The notes beneath the pieces are model-generated. The model saw only the letters and a program-made list of their open reading frames with translations, was not told the DNA's origin and did no database searches. Shown piece after piece: positions 49,062 through 57,916 of a stretch of 64,000 nt of DNA. Location: positions 62,001 through 126,000 of the forward strand of contig JAGAAO010000066.1 in the NCBI GenBank assembly GCA_017615275.1, read 5' to 3'. Both the position numbers and the translations under genes were made by a program. This DNA is from Butyrivibrio sp. (GTDB lineage: Bacteria; Bacillota; Clostridia; Lachnospirales; Lachnospiraceae). Numbering within the stretch: position 1 is the stretch's first letter; each line of letters starts with the position of its first letter.

Positions 49062-49164
49062 AAAAAAATTTCTCCTTGTGTCCTTACCGGTATAGCTTTC
49101 GGTAAGGTTCAGACCACATTTCCGGACTGCATTACACAGCCCGGAAAGCATGATCTGTTATATA

Positions 49165-50496
49165 TTAATTGCCTGAAAGAGCATACTCTGTCTTCCAACC
49201 GTCTACGAATGCGCTTACTACGCCATTCCAATCACCAGTGCCTGCTGCATATGCTGTAAGAGCTGAACCTACACCATTCTTCCAGTTCTCTGAAGGCATT
49301 GTAGGGAAGTTCCATGAAACAGGATTCTTGCCTGCTGCTGTAAGATCGTTATCCTGCTTTACAAATACGTTCTTAGACTCAACAGCTTTCTTGAAAGGAA
49401 TAACAAATCCCATTTCCTCACCCATGCACTTTGTGCCTTCGTCACTGGTTACGCACCAGTTGATAAAATCAAGAGTTGCCTGAATGTCTTCCTCTGAAGC
49501 CTCTTTATTTACACACCAGAAGTTCTCTGTACCTGTGCAAAGTCCCTGATTGGCATCATCAACACCAAAGTAGATAGGGATCATTGCAAGCTCATCATCA
49601 GAGAATTTCTCTGACAAAGAACCATACTCCCATGAACCGTTCTGATAGAACACTGCCTCACCGTTCATGAACTCTGCTCTTGCATCGTCACCGGTCTTTG
49701 CTGCAAGCTCTTTAGGATCACATGTTGAATCTGTGATGTAAAGATCAAATACTGCCTTATATTGATCAAGATATTCACCCTTGATAGCGTCGGTTGATCC
49801 GATTCCTGCCTTCTTATACTCATAGTAGATAGGAAGGTTTGCAAGGTGAGTCTTGAATCTCCAATCAGATGAACCATCCATACCTGTTGATGCGAAAGCA
49901 CCCTTTACACCAAGTTCATCTTTCCTTGCCTGTATATCATCAGCTACTTTTTTAAGAGTATCAAAGCTGTTGATATCTTCTACTTTGTATCCTGCCTTCT
50001 CAAGAAGTGTCTTGTTTGTGATGATTCCATAGGACTCGATTACATAGGCAATACCGTAAACCGTATCTCCTTCCTTAAGTGCAAAAGCATCATTTACAAG
50101 CTCACCTGCAACGGGAGTAGATGTAAGATCGTAGCAATAATCTTTCCAGTTTGAAAGACCTACGGGACCGTTAACCTGGAATAAAGTAGGTGCATCAGAC
50201 TTAGCCATCTCACTCATAAGAGTTGTCTCATATTCACCTGAAGCTGCAGTTACAACAGTTACCGGTACTCCTGTCTTCTCGGTATATGTTTTAGCCAATT
50301 CCTGCCACTGAGGATCCTGCTCAGGCTTGAAGTTGAGATAATATACCTTGCCGGCAGCACCACTTGCTGCTGCGCCAGTCTTGTCAGTTGTATCTGCACC
50401 GGTTGTGGTTCCGTTTCCATTGTTTCCACATCCTGAGAGCATTCCAAGAGTAAGCGCTGCGCTCATCCCAATTGCGATAAACTTCTTCATATTCAT
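49165..50496 (-). CDS. malE: Sugar-binding lipoprotein (MalE-like)
   Basis: 443 residues behind AGGAGG. A signal peptide ends in LGMLSGC, a lipobox, so it is tethered outside the membrane. A Gly/Thr/Ala linker follows, then the family 1 solute-binding fold with PTLFQVNGPVGLSNWKDY, TGMDGSSDWRFKTHLANLP, GEAVFYQNGSWEYG and FWCVNKEASEEDIQATLDFI. First gene of the transporter group. Ligand inferred to be maltodextrin from malQ and glgP. Confidence 0.93.
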   Translation of the reverse strand: MNMKKFIAIGMSAALTLGMLSGCGNNGNGTTTGADTTDKTGAAASGAAGKVYYLNFKPEQDPQWQELAKTYTEKTGVPVTVVTAASGEYETTLMSEMAKSDAPTLFQVNGPVGLSNWKDYCYDLTSTPVAGELVNDAFALKEGDTVYGIAYVIESYGIITNKTLLEKAGYKVEDINSFDTLKKVADDIQARKDELGVKGAFASTGMDGSSDWRFKTHLANLPIYYEYKKAGIGSTDAIKGEYLDQYKAVFDLYITDSTCDPKELAAKTGDDARAEFMNGEAVFYQNGSWEYGSLSEKFSDDELAMIPIYFGVDDANQGLCTGTENFWCVNKEASEEDIQATLDFINWCVTSDEGTKCMGEEMGFVIPFKKAVESKNVFVKQDNDLTAAGKNPVSWNFPTMPSENWKNGVGSALTAYAAGTGDWNGVVSAFVDGWKTEYALSGN

Positions 50497-50569
50497 GTTT
50501 CTTTTCCTCCTTAATTCTTAGGACTACATATATGGTTTTTACTAACCCGCGGAAATCATCACATCCATG

Positions 50570-50594
50570 TGGTATCGTTTCCAATTATTTTATA
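50570..50594 (-). promoter_or_regulatory. LacI/CcpA-type operator and -10 region of the maltodextrin operon
   Basis: TGGTATCGTTTCCA (50570-50583) matches TGNNANCGNTNNCA, the core shared by CcpA cre sites and many LacI-family operators. Just upstream on the minus strand is TATAAA (50594-50589), a fair -10, so a bound repressor would cover the transcription start. TTTGCA and TGCAAA flanking 50631-50652 form a second loose dyad. Between 50600 and 50800 I see AT-rich DNA without a gene. Confidence 0.55.
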
Positions 50595-50800
50595 GTGCAA
50601 ATTTACAACACGATTTAATTATTTGCAAGCATCAATTGTGCAAAAGTAATATTTCCTCTCTTTTTTACAACTTTTCGGGGACATTTTTGGTGATTTTATT
50701 CAAAAAATCTCGTGTTATTTTTGGAACCGACCGCTTCTGTTCCAATTTCTTTTTTCCGATTTAAATCTGATGCGCACATTTTTGTGCGAAATATACAAGC

Positions 50801-50836
50801 AAAAGCCAAGGACACTTACGGTGCCCTCGGCTTTTT
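50801..50836 (-). terminator. Terminator after the CAP gene
   Basis: AAAAGCCAAGGACAC and GTGCCCTCGGCTTTTT pair with two mismatches around a short loop, with T-runs on both sides. It ends the CAP gene whose stop is at 50859. A smaller hairpin with TTTTT in its loop lies at 50772-50788. Confidence 0.75.
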
Positions 50837-50858
50837 ATGTGTTTAAACTCCTACGTAT

Positions 50859-51584
50859 TCAATCAGCAGAGAACTCCTGTGTAACAAATACATTGCCCTT
50901 ACTGTCAACATAGAACCCAAATCCAACATATTTCCAATATTTTCGAAGCATAGCTTTATTATGACTGGGACTGCCTTTAAAGTCCTCCATAGCAATCGGA
51001 ATACTGTCCGCAACAACTCCCTTGCATGAGATCACTTTCGTACAGTTTTCGCCTGCTGTCGTTGGTCTTGCATACCCACTGTCCTTATACGCCGTTATGA
51101 ACTTGGTTCCATTCGGCCTCTTGTGCGAAAACTTCTTTCCGATCTCAGCCGCCCTTACATTTGCGACATCAAGGCACTTTTGGCTGAGTTCAAGCGGTTC
51201 CAATTTTTTGGAAGCCCTGTATGCATTTAGCTGTTCCAGCATTATCGCTGCAGGATCGCCATCTTTTACATCAGCGGTCCCACTCGCTTTCGGAGTATTT
51301 GCCGTTCCGGCTGATGAATCACCACCCGAGCCAACCGTTCCGCCGGGATCTCCTTCATAGCACTTTCGTCCTTCTTTTTTACCATACTGAACATAGTGGT
51401 TCCAAAGTGCTTCTTTATTATATCCGTATGCCTTTTTCACATCGGGATAAGTATCGGCATAATACTTATAATCAAATTTTGCATCAATCGAAGTCTCAGT
51501 CGCATGTACAGTAACAGGCATACCCCACAGCACCGCAAGCACCAAAGCAGCTATCACAACACCAAACGATAAACCCTTCTTCAT
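50859..51584 (-). CDS. Secreted CAP/SCP-domain protein with a linker
   Basis: 241 residues from ATG at 51584, nine bases after AAAGGAG. A signal peptide (MKKGLSFGVVIAALVLAVLW..., likely cut after VHA) is followed by about 55 residues (KFDYKYYADTYPDVKKAYGYN...HYVQYGKKEGR) shaped like the short repeat found in clostridial surface proteins, a Gly/Ser/Thr-rich linker, then a CAP domain (FSHKRPNGT, AGENCTK, FKGSPSHNKAML, GFGFYVDS). Paralogue in kind of the CAP gene at 19283. Confidence 0.87.
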   Translation of the reverse strand: MKKGLSFGVVIAALVLAVLWGMPVTVHATETSIDAKFDYKYYADTYPDVKKAYGYNKEALWNHYVQYGKKEGRKCYEGDPGGTVGSGGDSSAGTANTPKASGTADVKDGDPAAIMLEQLNAYRASKKLEPLELSQKCLDVANVRAAEIGKKFSHKRPNGTKFITAYKDSGYARPTTAGENCTKVISCKGVVADSIPIAMEDFKGSPSHNKAMLRKYWKYVGFGFYVDSKGNVFVTQEFSAD

Positions 51585-51613
51585 AATGTACGGCTCCTTT
51601 CTATGCACACCTC

Positions 51614-51642
51614 ATTATACCAAATACCGCACACTACAAATC
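51614..51642 (-). promoter_or_regulatory. Promoter of the CAP gene
   Basis: TGGTATAAT on the minus strand (TATAAT at 51619-51614) is an extended -10. A -35 candidate is TTGATT or GATTTG near 51636-51645. It sits between the left arm of the palindrome at 51653 and the CAP ATG, so CAP is transcribed separately from the palindrome. Confidence 0.55.
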
Positions 51643-51652
51643 AAATTTACAC

Positions 51653-52225
51653 AAATTTAAGAACTGTTGCCATTACCTGCTCCGAGGCGTGCCCTGCCCT
51701 AAGGCTCCAAAGCCGCCACACGCTCTGTGCCTATGCACCGGGGAGCTGACTTTTTTGTCGCTCTTTCGCTTGGATTCATGGGTTCTGTAATTAGCTCTTA
51801 AATTCTGCGGCTCATAAACTCCATTCCTATTAGCAAAAACTAAGGCTTGGGGCTACGTAATTTTGAGTCATTAGCAGCAAATCCACATTTTCAGATGTTC
51901 CATTGTCGTTTTTCCTGCGCATACGAAACGTTTATAGTCGCAGTATGCGCGTTAATAGAAAAACGACGGAACATCCGTGAAAATGTGAGATTTGTTGGTA
52001 GCGATAAATTACGTGGCCCCAAGCCTGGTTTTTGGCTGATAGGAATGTCAAACAAATGAGCCGCGAGAAGAATTTAAGAGCAAATTACGGAACCTCATGA
52101 ATCTACAGCTCTTTCACAGACAAAAAAGTCAGCTCCCCGGTGCATAGGCACAGAGCGTGTGGCGGCTTTGGAGCCTTAGGGCAGGGCACGCCTCGGAGCA
52201 GGTAATGGCAACAGTTCTTAAATTT
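51653..52225. repeat. Giant palindrome, 573 bp, with 107-bp perfect terminal arms
   Basis: Positions 51653-51759 and 52119-52225 are exact reverse complements over 107 bases. The 359 bases between them are also self-complementary, with many mismatches and small gaps, down to a central hairpin (GTCGTTTTT 51905-51913 with AAAAACGAC 51959-51967, and GCGCATAC with GTATGCGC inside). No transposase or other convincing ORF is present. The right arm ends two bases before the stop of the small gene at 52228. I found no clear target duplication at its ends. Confidence 0.9.
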
Positions 52226-52227
52226 TG

Positions 52228-52464
52228 TTATAGATTGAATGAATCGTATGTGTAGACCATGTCCTGTTCGATGATGAAGTCGTCGCAGCAAGAGGTTCGC
52301 TTGGTGTCGATGTGCTCAAGGAGCTGCGTTGTGCACATTGCGGCAGTGGCGTCGCCTTCGGGAAGTTCGCAGTGCGGGGCTCCTTTTGTAAGAAGACTTC
52401 CAAGCCCGAGTATCGCTAAAAGTCCGATAAAAATCACTATGAAAGTATATAAAAAAACTATCAT
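52228..52464 (-). CDS. Small single-helix membrane protein, unknown function
   Basis: 78 residues from ATG at 52464, overlapping the kinase stop by 4 bp (ATGA) behind GGAGG. One N-terminal helix (VFLYTFIVIFIGLLAILGLGSLL) then about 50 residues with Cys residues (CELPEG, AAMCTTQ, SCCDD) and an acidic end. No family recognised. It is coupled to a PP2C-kinase pair, so a role in the same signal path is plausible. The longer frame upstream lies inside the kinase gene. Confidence 0.7.
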   Translation of the reverse strand: MIVFLYTFIVIFIGLLAILGLGSLLTKGAPHCELPEGDATAAMCTTQLLEHIDTKRTSCCDDFIIEQDMVYTYDSFNL

Positions 52465-53447
52465 CGCTCCTCCTTTAAGATCTCTTTGTTGATAAATTCC
52501 GTTATCCTTTCCTTTGCCACATAGAGCCTTCCTCTGAATGCCGGCATTCGGGTCTCTGCATCGCATGAAATATAGTTTATGACAGGCTTTGAATACAAGA
52601 TGGTCCCCGACAGTACCGCTGCAAGTATCGCCGCAGCCACGCCAAGCCTAATGTATCTCGTTATTCCGCTTCGCTTTCTCTTTACGATACTTTCAGAGAG
52701 TGCCTTCTCTATTTCTGCGCAGGATCTGAATCTATCGTCGCGTCCGGGCTTTATACACTTGTTTATTATCTTCGTAAACGCCTCCGACAATGTTGGAAAG
52801 CCGTTTAGCTTAAAGTTTTCAAGCGCAGCTTCATCTTTTATATCTATCCCCGTTGTCATCTGCAAAAGCGTCATTCCAAAGCAATATATATCAGTCTTAG
52901 GATCTGTCTGCCCAAGCGTTCCGTACTGTTCAGGCGCCGCAAAACCTACTGTCCCAAGATACGAAGTATCAGACTTCTCTCCTTTTCTGTAAAACCTTGC
53001 AGCTCCGAAGTCTATCAAAGAAACTTTCCCGTCTTTTCCGATAATGATATTTGCAGGTTTTAGATCCCTGTATATAACAGGTTCCTTAAGTCCGTGGAGA
53101 TATTTAAGAATGCCGATAAGTTCGAGCGCGATACCGACAGCCTCTTTTTCACTGTAAACTCCGTTTCGCTTAAGTTTCTCAGCAAGACTCGATCCGGAAA
53201 TATATTCCGTGACCATATGATCGTCTCTATGTTCTATAAGCTTCTGTATCCTTGGATGTTTAAGGCTTTTTAAAACAGCAGCCTCATTCTCCATGTTCTT
53301 CCTTGCTTTTTGGCTTCTCTGCTTATCCGCTTTTAAAACTTTCAGCGTAACCTTCTTGCCCGTACGCAGGTCTTTTGCCATGTATGCAATACTTGTTCCG
53401 CCTTCTCCTATTTTCCTGATTATCCTATATCTCTTTAATTCTTCCAT
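52461..53447 (-). CDS. Membrane-anchored eukaryotic-type Ser/Thr kinase
   Basis: 328 residues from ATG at 53447, eight bases after GGAG; an ATG at 53465 overlaps the phosphatase stop. Glycine loop GEGGTS (14-19), Lys36 in VTLK, YRDLKPANIII (Tyr replaces the usual His of HRD), DFGAARF and GFAAPEQYG are present. One helix near residue 270 (GVAAAILAAVLSGTILYS) is followed by only about 40 residues outside, with no PASTA repeats, so it is not a PrkC-type muropeptide sensor. Operon with the PP2C gene. Confidence 0.92.
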   Translation of the reverse strand: MEELKRYRIIRKIGEGGTSIAYMAKDLRTGKKVTLKVLKADKQRSQKARKNMENEAAVLKSLKHPRIQKLIEHRDDHMVTEYISGSSLAEKLKRNGVYSEKEAVGIALELIGILKYLHGLKEPVIYRDLKPANIIIGKDGKVSLIDFGAARFYRKGEKSDTSYLGTVGFAAPEQYGTLGQTDPKTDIYCFGMTLLQMTTGIDIKDEAALENFKLNGFPTLSEAFTKIINKCIKPGRDDRFRSCAEIEKALSESIVKRKRSGITRYIRLGVAAAILAAVLSGTILYSKPVINYISCDAETRMPAFRGRLYVAKERITEFINKEILKEER

Positions 53448-53449
53448 AA

Positions 53450-54232
53450 TCACAGCTCCATACATAAAGCCGCAACAGAGATGTTATCGGTTTCATCTTT
53501 ATCCAAGGCACTCTTTACCAATTTCTTGCATGCATCCAGCATATCTTCAGACGTCACACACATCTGCGGGCAAAGCGCAGAGTACAGTTCATTCTTATCC
53601 ATAGTTCTCCAGAATCCATCGGAGCAGGCGACAACAGTCGAATCGTTCTCAAATACTCCTCGCGTTATTTCGGGTTCAGGCATTTTCATCGAGCCAAGGC
53701 ACTGAAGAAGCACGCTTTTCTCGCCGTCAGCTACAGCCTCTTTTTCAGTAATAAGTCCCTCATCGATTTTCTTCTGAAGAACACTCTGATCCTTTGTAAG
53801 CTTCTTTACCTCACCTTTTCCGGCTATATATATTCTGGAATCACCTATATTCATGATCATGTACTTCTCACCGATCTGCAAAAGCGCCGTAAGAGTGGTT
53901 CCAAGCTCTATCTTTCTATGTTTGGCATATCGCTTTAGCTCTCCGCCTATCCTCACAATGAGTCTTCGCCATGAAACCTCTATTACATCCCACAATCTCT
54001 CGGGCTCAAGATCCTGCATAAGCGACAGCTCTTCATGAAACCAACTTTCAAGAGCCCTGATCGTCTTGCAACTTGCAATCTCCCCTTTTGGCATACCGCC
54101 CATTCCGTCACAAACCGCAACAAAAGAGATTCTTCCCAGCTTCTTGGAATTGGCAACCTTAACAAGCACAGAATCCTGATTGACCTTACGCTTTTTGCCT
54201 GCATCAGTATAAATACACGCTTTAACTTTCAT
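53450..54232 (-). CDS. PP2C-family Ser/Thr phosphatase
   Basis: 260 residues from ATG at 54232, six bases after AAAGG; the frame extends upstream without support. KVNQDSVLV, VAVCDGMGGMPKGEIAS, LTALLQIGEKYMIMNIGDSRIY and VACSDGFW carry the metal-binding Asp residues. It reverses kinase action; it is the upstream partner of the kinase gene, two bases away. The leader holds hairpins (see 54322-54442). Confidence 0.92.
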   Translation of the reverse strand: MKVKACIYTDAGKKRKVNQDSVLVKVANSKKLGRISFVAVCDGMGGMPKGEIASCKTIRALESWFHEELSLMQDLEPERLWDVIEVSWRRLIVRIGGELKRYAKHRKIELGTTLTALLQIGEKYMIMNIGDSRIYIAGKGEVKKLTKDQSVLQKKIDEGLITEKEAVADGEKSVLLQCLGSMKMPEPEITRGVFENDSTVVACSDGFWRTMDKNELYSALCPQMCVTSEDMLDACKKLVKSALDKDETDNISVAALCMEL

Positions 54233-54321
54233 ATCATACCTTTCAAAAAATCGGAAAACTGCCTGACATAGGCTAAAAGATTTTTCCAGACAAGTGTTAT
54301 TCACACTACACTACACTACAA

Positions 54322-54398
54322 ATTCACTAGGCTCGTCAAAACCTCGCCAAGTGAATCTGTATGGTTCGCAGTAAGCTCGAAAAAACCTCGCTAACTGC
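54322..54398. repeat. Two tandem hairpins with matching loops
   Basis: Hairpin 1, 54322-54356, and hairpin 2, 54368-54398, have different outer stems (ATTCACT/AGTGAAT; GCAGT/ACTGC) but nearly the same 17-base inner part: GCTCG-TC-AAAACCTCGC versus GCTCG-AA-AAAACCTCGC. Stem change with loop conservation suggests a functional RNA or protein-binding element. They lie in the leader of the phosphatase-kinase operon. A CACTA tandem (three copies) lies at about 54303-54319. Confidence 0.55.
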
Positions 54399-54412
54399 TC
54401 TACACAATAATT

Positions 54413-54442
54413 GAAACTGCGCCAAATCAATGGCACAGTTTC
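54413..54442. repeat. Hairpin at the 3' side of the S41 protease gene
   Basis: GAAACTGCGCCA and TGGCACAGTTTC pair at 11 of 12 positions around AATCAA. It begins 20 bases after the protease stop on the minus strand. There is no strong T-run behind it, so termination is uncertain. It may instead belong to the leader hairpins. Confidence 0.5.
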
Positions 54443-54462
54443 AGATAATACTCTTTATTTTT

Positions 54463-55743
54463 TTAGTTGTCAAGAAGCCCCTTCATTACTTCAATAGCCT
54501 TCTCTTTCTGGTTGTCTACCTTCTCATTCTGAAGCTTCTCTGCATCAAGTTCAACAACCACATCGGGATCAATTCCGATTCCGTGGATATTGTATCCGTT
54601 CGGAGTATAGTAGTCGCTTACAGTAAGCTTTACGGCTGTTCCGTCTTTAAGATCGAATACACTCTGAACGATACCTTTTCCGAATGTAGTAACACCAACA
54701 ATCTTACCGATATTGTAATCCTTTATCGCACCTGCAAGTATCTCGGAAGCACTTGCCGAATACTGGTTAACGAGAACAACAACAGGAATCTCAATCTGAT
54801 GAGTTCCGTCACATGTATAATCCTGTCTGTTTCCTTCTCTGTCCACTGTATATACGATTGTTCCTTTAGGAAGAAGCTGTCTTGAAATATCGCATACAGT
54901 AGTAAGATTTCCGCCCGGGTTATTTCTAAGGTCGATTATGATACCCTTAACATCGTTTTCACGAAGCTCCGCCATACCATCTGTAAACTGATCCGCCGTG
55001 ATCGTATCAAACTCTGTTATCTTAATGTATCCGATTCCGTCTTCAAGAACTTCTGTTGAAACAGTGGGAACCTCAATCTCGTTTCTTGTAACATCGACTT
55101 CAATACTTCCCGAACTTCCCTCTCTTATAAGGGTAAGATGCACTGAAGTTCCTTTTTCTCCCTTGATCTTCGCAACAACTTCGTCAAGGCTGAGTCCCTG
55201 AGTAGACTCCTTGTCAACTTCATAAATTATATCCCCTGCCATGAGTTCTGCCTCAGCTGCGGGGCTTCCATCCATAACGCCTGATATTACAGGTGCATTT
55301 TTCTCAGTGTCCAAACTAACATATGCACCGATTCCGTAATAAACACCCTTTGTAACTTCTTGAAGATCCTTGAGTTCATCCGCAGTGTAATATACTGAAT
55401 ACGGATCTCCGAGAGAATCTACAAGTCCCTTGTACATTCCGTCTGCTTCTGCGTTTTTGTCCACGTCAGATTTATAATAATCTGTATCAATAAGATGTTC
55501 CAATACCTGGATCTTCTGAATCGTAGTATTGTTTAGAACTCCCATTTCATTTGATGAAACAACGGAATGTCTTCCTCTCACAATCATGAAACAGATGGTT
55601 GCTACAATCAGAATAAACATCGAGCAGAAAGCTCCGACCAATATTCCGCTTATAAAACGTCTGTTGAGTCTTTTCTCAGCTTCATTGTCATTACTTGTAA
55701 CTATCTGTTCCGGTACGCTGTTCTCTTTAATTTCGTTTTCCAA
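54463..55743 (-). CDS. ctpA: S41 family C-terminal processing protease
   Basis: 426 residues. A membrane helix (31-55) anchors a PDZ domain (about 125-220, YGIGAYVSLD...GDIIYEVD) and an S41 domain. Catalytic Ser331 and Lys356 are in VNQYSASASEIL and TFGKGIVQS. It cuts exported proteins outside the membrane. It lies after the ftsX-hydrolase genes, whose product may be a substrate by analogy with CtpB-type systems. Confidence 0.95.
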   Translation of the reverse strand: MENEIKENSVPEQIVTSNDNEAEKRLNRRFISGILVGAFCSMFILIVATICFMIVRGRHSVVSSNEMGVLNNTTIQKIQVLEHLIDTDYYKSDVDKNAEADGMYKGLVDSLGDPYSVYYTADELKDLQEVTKGVYYGIGAYVSLDTEKNAPVISGVMDGSPAAEAELMAGDIIYEVDKESTQGLSLDEVVAKIKGEKGTSVHLTLIREGSSGSIEVDVTRNEIEVPTVSTEVLEDGIGYIKITEFDTITADQFTDGMAELRENDVKGIIIDLRNNPGGNLTTVCDISRQLLPKGTIVYTVDREGNRQDYTCDGTHQIEIPVVVLVNQYSASASEILAGAIKDYNIGKIVGVTTFGKGIVQSVFDLKDGTAVKLTVSDYYTPNGYNIHGIGIDPDVVVELDAEKLQNEKVDNQKEKAIEVMKGLLDN

Positions 55744-55766
55744 AATTCCTCATCTCCCGTCCACTT

Positions 55767-56990
55767 TTATTTTAAGTAATTCCATGGACTAATATATGCT
55801 CCGTTAAGTCGTACTCCGAAATGAAGGTGGTTTCCCGTAGACCTTCCCGTGGATCCGACCGCAGCGATTTTGGTTCCGGCTGAAACATCCTGCCCTTTCG
55901 CGGCATAGACAGCAGAGCAATGCATATAAATCGTGTACAAACCGTCACCATGGTTTATCATAACATAATTTCCCATAGTTGAGTTATAATCTGCAGCAAC
56001 AACTGTTCCACTATATGCCGCCAGGATCGGCGACCCCGCAGGAGCAGCAAAATCTACACCGTTGTGCATCTTCGTTACACCAAGTGTCGGATGAACTCTT
56101 ACTCCGTAATCATCGGAAACTCTGCTGTAATTCGGGCAAGGCATTGTAAACATTCCACCGTCATACTTGTGCCTATTGTACAGTGCAGCCTTGTCGGAAG
56201 CAACCTCTCTTTCAAGAGCTGCAATAGCATCGTTCTCAGCTTTTATCTCTGCCTCATATTCGGCAATGGCAGCTTCTTTCGCACTTATATCGGATTTTAC
56301 ATTGTTAAGCTCTTTCCCCTTGGTATCAAGAAGATCCTGCATGTTGGCTTCTTCAGTCTCTTTACTTGATTTTGTTGCATCAAGGGTTTCCTTTTCTTGT
56401 TCCAATTCCTCTTTGGTAAGTGCAATAAGCTTTGTAGTCGCTATATATTCATTGAGCTTATTTCTGTCATAAGCAGAAAGCTTTTCAATATATACCGCCT
56501 TATTAAGCATATCACCAAAACTGCCTGCTTCCATCAAAAGTTCCATATAGATCACATCTCCGCGCTCATATATGAACTTTATTCGCTTCTTCATCGCTTC
56601 ATACTGGGCTTCCTGAATCTGCTCCGCCTCTTCAAGCTCCGCAGTCGTCTGCTGGATTTCGTCTTCCTTTTTCTCTATATTGCCTTTTAGTTCATCTATC
56701 TTATTCTGTATATCTGTCAAGGAAGCATCAAGTTGGGTAATATACTTATCAAGATCTGATTTGCTCGTCTCAAGCTCTTTTTTCACTTTTTCAAGATTGG
56801 TCTTAGCACTCTTTAGCTTATCTCTTTCCTTTTTCTGGTCAGATATCTGCGCTTCTTTGGCTTTTATGCTTTCCTCTGTAACCTCAGCCGCCGCTTTCAT
56901 ACCTCCGGCTTCAAAAGCAAAGATCAGAATCATGACACAAGCCAGCACTCGAAATAAACCATTCAACGTGCCCTTATGTAATCTTTTCAA
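55767..56990 (-). CDS. Secreted M23 peptidase with coiled coil (EnvC/PcsB-like)
   Basis: 407 residues. A signal peptide (VLACVMILIFAFEAGGM...) is followed by a long coiled coil of about 200 residues (KKERDKLKSAKTNLEKV...; QEKETLDATKSSKETEE) and a C-terminal M23/LytM domain with HNGVDFAAP, MINHGDGLYTIYMH and HLHFGV, so the zinc residues are present. It is next to ftsX. Such coiled-coil hydrolases are activated by FtsEX at division; this is inferred from layout. Confidence 0.92.
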   Translation of the reverse strand: MKRLHKGTLNGLFRVLACVMILIFAFEAGGMKAAAEVTEESIKAKEAQISDQKKERDKLKSAKTNLEKVKKELETSKSDLDKYITQLDASLTDIQNKIDELKGNIEKKEDEIQQTTAELEEAEQIQEAQYEAMKKRIKFIYERGDVIYMELLMEAGSFGDMLNKAVYIEKLSAYDRNKLNEYIATTKLIALTKEELEQEKETLDATKSSKETEEANMQDLLDTKGKELNNVKSDISAKEAAIAEYEAEIKAENDAIAALEREVASDKAALYNRHKYDGGMFTMPCPNYSRVSDDYGVRVHPTLGVTKMHNGVDFAAPAGSPILAAYSGTVVAADYNSTMGNYVMINHGDGLYTIYMHCSAVYAAKGQDVSAGTKIAAVGSTGRSTGNHLHFGVRLNGAYISPWNYLK

Positions 56991-57019
56991 TTCTTCCTGA
57001 CTTTCCTTTTACTATTTGA

Positions 57020-57916
57020 TCATACGTGCAAATGCCTTCTTACAGTTATGAAACTTCCAAAGAAACCTATACCGATACCTATTGCAAGTGATATAGGAAT
57101 AAGATTGCTGTATATCTTATCTACAGGCAAGAAGTTCAAAAGAGATGAAAGCATCGTAAACTTGGTGGCAACATAAGTAATGGCACTCCTGTATATATAG
57201 TAGATGATCACAAGCGGAATAAGCGAACCTATAATTCCGATAATGATACCCTCTACCACGAACGGAGCTCTTACAAAGAAGTCCGTTGCGCCGATATATT
57301 TCATAATATTGATCTCATCTTTTCTGACCGCAATACCCATAGTTACAGTATTGCTGATAAGGAAGATCGAGACAAGAAGAAGTATTATGATAATTCCGGC
57401 AGATACATACGCCATAAGCTTATTCAATCCGCTCAATGTGTCAGCGGTAACTTCCGATCTGTTAACCTTTCTGACAACGTCTATGCTCTCCGCATATGTA
57501 ACAAGCGCAGGCTGCATAGAAACATCATTAAGATAGATCTGCAAGTTTGCTGAGTCTGCGAGAGGATTCTCTGTAAATCCGTCCGAATACTCACCGAGAT
57601 ATTCGCCCTTAAACTCCTCCCAAGCATCATCCGCGCTTACATACACAATCTCTTTTACTTCAGTGCGCTTCTCAAGGTCACTCTTTACCGCAAGCATCTG
57701 CTCTTCAGATACTCCCTCGTTAAAGAATACCGTAACTGAAACGCCTTCTTCAGCTGTCTTAACAATATACTCAAAATTTGTAATTATTGAATAAAATAGA
57801 CCAAACAGGAAAAGACATGCACCTATAGTCGCAATAGAAGCAAGGGTATACCATTTGTTTCTACCTAAGTTCTTTATGCCCTGTCCTATGGTATAAAAGA
57901 AACTACTAATCCTCAT
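57020..57916 (-). CDS. ftsX: Cell division ABC transporter permease FtsX
   Basis: 298 residues. Four helices with the first after residue 20, a large external loop (about 45-165), and the C-terminal ISNTVTMGIAVRKDEINIMKYIGATDFF block typical of FtsX. Start overlaps ftsE by 11 bp. It transmits ATPase state to the external hydrolase. Confidence 0.95.
   Translation of the reverse strand: MRISSFFYTIGQGIKNLGRNKWYTLASIATIGACLFLFGLFYSIITNFEYIVKTAEEGVSVTVFFNEGVSEEQMLAVKSDLEKRTEVKEIVYVSADDAWEEFKGEYLGEYSDGFTENPLADSANLQIYLNDVSMQPALVTYAESIDVVRKVNRSEVTADTLSGLNKLMAYVSAGIIIILLLVSIFLISNTVTMGIAVRKDEINIMKYIGATDFFVRAPFVVEGIIIGIIGSLIPLVIIYYIYRSAITYVATKFTMLSSLLNFLPVDKIYSNLIPISLAIGIGIGFFGSFITVRRHLHV

Noticed and set aside
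51847..52059. 70-codon plus-strand frame inside the palindrome
   Set aside because: No ribosome site, no family, and its sequence is explained by the palindrome.
51653..52225. Insertion sequence or retron
   Set aside because: No transposase or reverse transcriptase frame inside or beside it, and no clear target duplication.
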